The notes beneath the pieces were generated by a model, which searched no databases, was not told the DNA's origin, and saw only the letters and a program-made list of their open reading frames with translations. From assembly GCA_026413225.1 (NCBI GenBank), contig CM048554.1, positions 70,796,463-70,860,462 on the forward strand: 64,000 nt of DNA. Direction: 5' to 3'. Source of the DNA: Otis tarda (taxonomy: Eukaryota > Chordata > Aves > Otidiformes > Otididae). The translations under genes and the position numbers were made by a program. Below, piece by piece: positions 58,581 to 64,000 of this stretch. Numbering within the stretch: the first letter of the stretch is position 1; the number at the start of each line of letters is the position of its first letter.

Positions 58581-61500
58581 TATTCTTCTCCTCTCTTTTG
58601 TTGGTTCTTTGAAATATCCACTCCGAAATAAGAAGTTGACTACCTTCCTCTCATGAGCCTTTGCACACTCATGTGTCATTCCTAGACAATTCCTAATCAG
58701 TGCTATAATGTGTAATAGAGTTCATTGTTTAGGTATCCATCATCTCAAAGTACTAATCATGACTCTTGTTTTGATATATTTTTCTGAAGACTGATGACTC
58801 ATTGTCAAATCCCCATCTTAAGAACAAGACTATTCACGTACCACGGTGTACAGTGGAGTTTTATTATGCGATGTACAGTGTTGTTTTAAAAGAACACACA
58901 TATCTTGCCTTCTTTTCCTTTGCCCAACCATGAAAACTCCAGTACATATTTTTGTACAGGTGCTTTCCCACAAGCTATTATAGCAAGAATTTCCATATCA
59001 AAAAGTGTGGTACAGAATAAAAAGAAGATCCCTGGAAACAAAAAAACAATTCAATTTTCAGCTGAAAACAAGCTTCTTTATCTTGTGTATTCTTTCAGCT
59101 GGTCTGGAGACACTCATGTTCACGGTGTACAGTTCAACTATTCCCCCTTTGCTACGAGTACCTTTGGGATAATTTCATTACCATTCATTCTGCATTGACC
59201 CAGCATCTCTTGGCTACAGTTTTGGTTCCATGATATCACCTGCATCTTCCAGGGAAAAAAAACCCCATACACTCTTTTATCAGTCTTTGCTATTTTGAAA
59301 AAAAAAAAAAAAAAGTTGTTTATAGCTAGAAAAGCATCTCAATTCTGTAGAAATGTAATGTGTAGGGGGTTGAGTGCTGCACTAGCATCAGACTAGAATT
59401 TGATTAATAATACAAAAAAGATGGCTTTTTTCACCACACAGCAGTATACCCCATAAATAAACCAAGGCCACATCATCATATTCATTACAGTCTGAAAAAA
59501 TATTGTATTGAGACACTAGTAGGAAAGACAAAAAACAAGACATCAGAAATTCCATTCTAGTGCTGGTGGCAGAATTATTTACTGCCACTGGGTCATGTTA
59601 CTTCTTAGTTCCTTAAATCTGTACTGAGGGAATATACCTTTCTGGTTTTGACATTGGAAGGAAAATTACTCCAAAGGAAATATATTCTTATAAATGACGA
59701 CGGGGTTTGGGGGTAGGTAGACATTTTGCCCATTGCTTAAATGCAGTGCAAATAGGAGATGGTGAGAGAATAATTTCATAAGGCAAACATTTATCTCCTC
59801 CATCTTTATCAAAACCATTTCATCTGTTATTTCTTCTAAAATGTTGAATAATTTGATGAATAAATTAAATACATGGTTAAACCCCTCACTTCGAAGGAAA
59901 CCTAACTTCCATTTGAGTCCTGCAAATACTAATTTCTTTTTCTCAACACTTGCACTTTTTCTCGTCACTCAATGAAGAATAAATCTCCTTTCTCTCAGCT
60001 TATTACTATTAATAAGTTCCCCATATTTTAAATGGAACACTTGATATAAAAGATTCTCTGGTGAGTTTGTACTGCAGGAAGAAGAGGGTAGGGAATTTAT
60101 GAATCCTTCAGTTTTAAATGGGTCCTTACATTTGTGTGGAAGCACAAAACCAAGAAAAAGCACTTTGCAAGCAGTGCCTAAGCCAGGGAAGCATACTTTA
60201 TTACGAAGTAAAAAGTGTATTTCATAAGCATGAGTTTATAGAGTATCAACAACTTGAAATCAGTCCTTCAGAATTCAGCTTACAAGGTAACTTTCCACAC
60301 AGTAAATTAGCCTACAAGTTTGCCTTAGAAAAATACAGAGAAGGAGGGTCTTCTGGACGATAGGTTCTTATGTATTTGTGATATAGATGTCCGGCTAATT
60401 TGTGTTGCCTATAATGCATATGGAAATTGAAGGTCAGGCAGGCAGAACAACTTTTCAGGGTACCCTTGACATGGCAATTACTTTTGTGAAAATCACTAAA
60501 ATGAAAATAGTCACCTGCTTTTTACATAGAAGTCTACAGATTGAGCATGGGAACATCTTAACTGCACTGAAAAAGGTGGGGAAGACACCAGGCCAGCGAT
60601 GTCAGCACTAGCTTTCCCTTCCATCGTAGCTCAGAATGTATCCTACTCAGATGCATCCTACTCCTCTCACATGCTTCACAGCTTAGGGAAATCTGCCTAA
60701 CTCAAAGCTAGAAGCTATGTTTTCCCAAATCACTGTTTTCTTTTTCTCCTGTCTACATAATCTGCACGCAGCTCCCTGAGGCATCTGAAACTGCAAAATA
60801 GAGTCCAGAGCTATAGAGCAGAGCTGAGGAATAAAGGTACAGTGAAAAGAGTAATAAAATTGGATTTTTGGCAGAAAAAAAATGATTAAAAAAAGATAAG
60901 AAATCAGCTGCAAGAAAGAATGAGACTAACAGGTGAGGAATTAATTAGGAGGAGGTTAGTGGTAAAGGTTGTATAAAGGCCTCTTTATTGACATCTGAAG
61001 TAAAAAGGGGGAGTGAGAGGAATAGCAAGTGACACCTGCCTAATTAGAGTACTGGACTTCTTCAGGTACAAGTAGTTTTTAATGCAGCTCAATATCCAAA
61101 ATGCAATCTTGGTAGGGAGAGGATGTCATTTGACAAAGTCTTGGCTGGTTCACACTCAAAGCAGAAGTACAGCAGGGACTAAAAAAACCCTGCCCTTAGA
61201 GGTTACATTTTGTATCTCTGAAATAATATAATCTGCCCAAAACAAAACTTTTTTTTCATTTCTTAATTTAAATTTCTTATTTTATCTATGTTAAACTTTA
61301 AAATGGAAGATGGCCTTTTTTTTAAAAAATAAAAAGGAAAAAGCAAAACCTTTGAAGTTTGAGATACTTAAGGATCTTTAGGATAATGAAGTTAATATGC
61401 TTTATCTTTCTAAGGAAAATCCTTCTGGTCAGCAACTCTTCCTCGACTACCTTCAAACTGTAAACCATTTGGGTCCTCATGTACTATTAATAAAAATACA

Positions 61501-63654
61501 ATTATGCGTCTATAAATCTAAGAGTTTATAAAAAATATTTGTATTTCAGACATTTGAGTCCCCCCTCAGAAAAGCAACTCTCCACAAGGAACCACCAATT
61601 AGAGGGTGGTGCCCACAGGAGATGCTAATAAGCCCATTAACATTTCATATTTTAATGAGTGATCTGTAGAGAACCATAAAACCACTAAAAAATTTGTGAA
61701 GCATAAAGACTGGTGAAACAGTAAATAATTATGATGAAAGGTCAGTCACAATATGCAATCTGAATCTCCTGGGAAGTGTTACATGGTACTTTGCGGGTCA
61801 GGAGGGAGGCCAGACTTATACACTCTGCCTCTCATTAGGCTTCTGTAATTCGTGCTTGGCACACGCTAATGCAACTGAAATTACATAGCATGACCTCAGC
61901 TAGAACCAGCAGTAGCTTGTGAACGGCTATATGTACACGCAACCTTTGTTGTAAATAGTTCCAGTTTGTTAAAAGGGGATTTTAATACTGACAAACTTGA
62001 AGCAATTATTTTAAAGATATGTCACAGCTATACAATATAAGGACTGCTGTGGAGTGTGGGGGTTCCCACAAAGATTTGAATCACTCAGCACAACAGAAAT
62101 CCCAGCCCAGTACTATGGTCAAGGGGGCAAGAAAATGTGGGATATGTAAAACAGCAAACATAAGATAGCAAATAGGAGTATGGAGGCAATTTTGCCACCA
62201 TCTGAAATGTTGGTGAAACGAAATCTCAAGTGCCTGCACAAGTTTTCTTTCTGAATGCTAAAGAAAAAAAAGACAATTGAAGAAGGTTGAAAATATAGCC
62301 GCATGTAGCAATGTAAGGAGTGAAGAAAAGAGACAGAGAAGTTCAGATTTTCTCACATTAAAAAGTAGAGTTCACTTCCTGGAAAGGAGTGAGAATGAGG
62401 GAAAATACCAGCCCATGAAAGTGAGGTGGAAAAACACCAGGTGCAAATATGGCAGGAAAATACCAGGTGCAAAAGACATTACATTGCAAGTAAAATAACA
62501 ACCAAATGACAAAAGCTAAAAAACCAAACAAACACAGAACACACACAAGGAAAACATTTCAACAGTGATTGTGACTGCCTACTGAAGTTGCCTTCATCAG
62601 GACAGTGGTGAATTCTGTGTCTTTCTGTATCTGCACATAGACTTGGCACTTTTCTGACAACTATCGTTCAGTCACATCTACCATATACTTTAGTCAAACC
62701 AAAGTTTTCAGACCCTATACAAAGAAGTTTAAAAGACTGTGATACAGCAATTAGTTCAGATGATACAACAGTCCCTTCTGATCTTGAATTAAATTTTTAG
62801 AAAAGTCAAAGCACAGCAGATTGATACAAAGAAGGACAGAAGAACTTAGAAACTTTTCAGATTCCTTTGATTGAGCTTCTGCAAGAAGTTCCTCATTAGT
62901 GAGATGGAGAAAACACCTGGCAGTTTTTTGAAACCTACTTATCTCTTTACAAGCAAGTTTCTGTCCTCTGAGGAAATACCTTGGCTCATAATGGAGCCAG
63001 TTAAAATTCTGGGGGTTATTGCTGCTGCTTGGTGGTATCAAAGGAGCCTGCAGAAGGATTTGTCTACTATTTCTCTAAAGATGGTACAAGCAAACAGAAA
63101 GACAGGCTGTGCTTCTGGGACTCCCAGCCAAGGAATACTTAGGAGTTGAAGGAACAGAGTAGTGTCAGTGGGGAAGAGGCCTCTGGTTATGGCTGACCCT
63201 TTCCTAGGTTGCATTACATACCGGGGCAGTGAAGTATCTCATAATTTTTCCTGAGATCTGCATGGTAAGCCCATCCTTTTCCATCATCTTTACTCAGTGG
63301 CCTAAGCACTAGGTTGGAAGTATCAGAAACAGCCATGACAGGAGTATCAACACTTTAACACATGGAAACTGAATATTTTGCTAAATTTAAGAGCTGTTTG
63401 TGGGCCTGATAAACAAGGCAGAGTATAGCTAGAGGTTATAACCAGATATGAAGCTTTGGTTGTACATGGACTTGGGCATGGACACAAAGGATGAGGCAGA
63501 GAGAGCAACAGTTCTGTGAAAAAGAAAGTGGGTAAGAAAGATGACCCTCCTTACTTGTGCTGGAAATCTGGGGTTCATAAGGCTTGCACAGCCCAGGTCT
63601 GTGACTTAATGGTGCTGACAGCAAGACCTCTGCAAACAATTCGGTTTTGGGCAG
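58581..63654. other. Non-coding, nothing recognised
   Basis: AT-rich sequence with A16 at about 59300-59315 and a two-copy tandem of ACACCAGGTGCAAA/ATACCAGGTGCAAA at about 62433-62480. Frames of up to 107 codons show no recognisable family. No young transposon was seen in these 5 kb. Confidence 0.5.
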
Positions 63655-64000
63655 TGTGTTGCTTTTGGCTGGGATAGAGTTAATTTTCTTCATAGAAGTT
63701 AGTATGGGGCTATGTTTTGGATTTGTGCTGGAAACAACATTGATAATACAGGGATATTTTAGTTACTGCTGAGAAGTGCTTATACACAGTCAAGGTCTTT
63801 TCTGCTCCTCATTCCACACCACCAGCAAGTAGGCTTGGAGTGCACAAGAAGTTGGGAGGGGACACAGCTGGGACAGCTGACCCCAACTGACCAAAGGGAT
63901 ATTCCATACCATATGGCATCATACTCAGCATATAAAGCTGGGGGAAGAAGAAGGAAGCAGGGGACGTTCAGAGTTATGACATTTGTTTTCCCAAGTAACT
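63655..64000 (+). mobile_element. ERV LTR, U3 and promoter, cut by the window end
   Basis: Starts TGTGTTGCTTTTGGCTGGG and continues with the U3 wording common in avian ERVL-type LTRs (GATAGAGTTAATTTTCTTCA, GGGGCTATGTTTTGGATT, GGGAGGGGACACAGCTGGGA, 'AACTGACCAAAGGGATATTC'). A clear TATA box follows at 63931-63936 (CATATAAAGCTGG). The expected start site is near 63960. The remaining R-U5 and any internal provirus lie beyond 64000. The sequence is close to the family pattern as I remember it, suggesting a fairly young copy. Confidence 0.88.
63931..63936 (+). promoter_or_regulatory. TATA box of the terminal LTR
   Basis: TATAAA in the context CAGCATATAAAGCTGGGGG, about 276 bases after the LTR start, with a GA-rich leader directly downstream. 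This placement is typical for this LTR class. Confidence 0.7.

Overview
The window reads as intergenic or intronic DNA from a bird nuclear genome. I see no protein-coding gene, no convincing exon and no CpG-island promoter. The avian assignment rests on the repeats: several CR1 LINE copies in both orientations, ending in the CR1-type ATTCTATG-like 3' motif or short tandem tail, and several LTR families whose U3, R and U5 wording I recognise from neoavian endogenous retroviruses (ERVs). Two or three worn amniote-wide repeats (MIR-like SINEs and an L3/CR1-like scrap) are also visible. All open frames are short or lie inside repeats.

Layout. 1-24.8 kb is AT-rich and almost free of recognisable lineage-specific transposons. 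It holds homopolymer tracts (A21, T34, G15, A17), one MIR-like SINE, a possible old MITE-like segment, and a striking perfect 22-bp-stem hairpin at 3106-3152. 24.8-30.5 kb is a transposon cluster: a decayed ERV protease/reverse-transcriptase fragment, a minus-strand CR1 ORF2 fragment, a minus-strand LTR and a plus-strand CR1. 31.9-35.9 kb holds three LTR fragments. The first of these (31960-32528) runs directly into a complete, sequence-perfect tRNA-Lys(CUU) in antisense orientation. 36-45 kb is mostly unique sequence with AT and CA/TA microsatellites and a GC-richer, repeat-like block at 41.2-42.1 kb.

45.2-49.5 kb contains two full-length solo LTRs of about 1.14 kb, of the same family and in opposite orientation, each with an exact 5-bp target-site duplication (TSD). 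49.5-59 kb holds a MIR-like piece, a CR1 with an internal deletion, a second short LTR and an antisense CR1 3' end. The last 5 kb is unique sequence until a further LTR (TATA box at 63931) begins at 63655 and is cut by the window edge.

The observation most worth following is the LTR/tRNA-Lys junction. The tRNA lies exactly where a retroviral primer-binding site would lie, but the whole tRNA is present instead of the usual 18 bases. No U3 is attached, and no Pol III terminator follows within about 90 bases. I read it as a probable genomic fossil of tRNA-primed minus-strand strong-stop DNA. It would also show that this ERV family is primed by tRNA-Lys(CUU).
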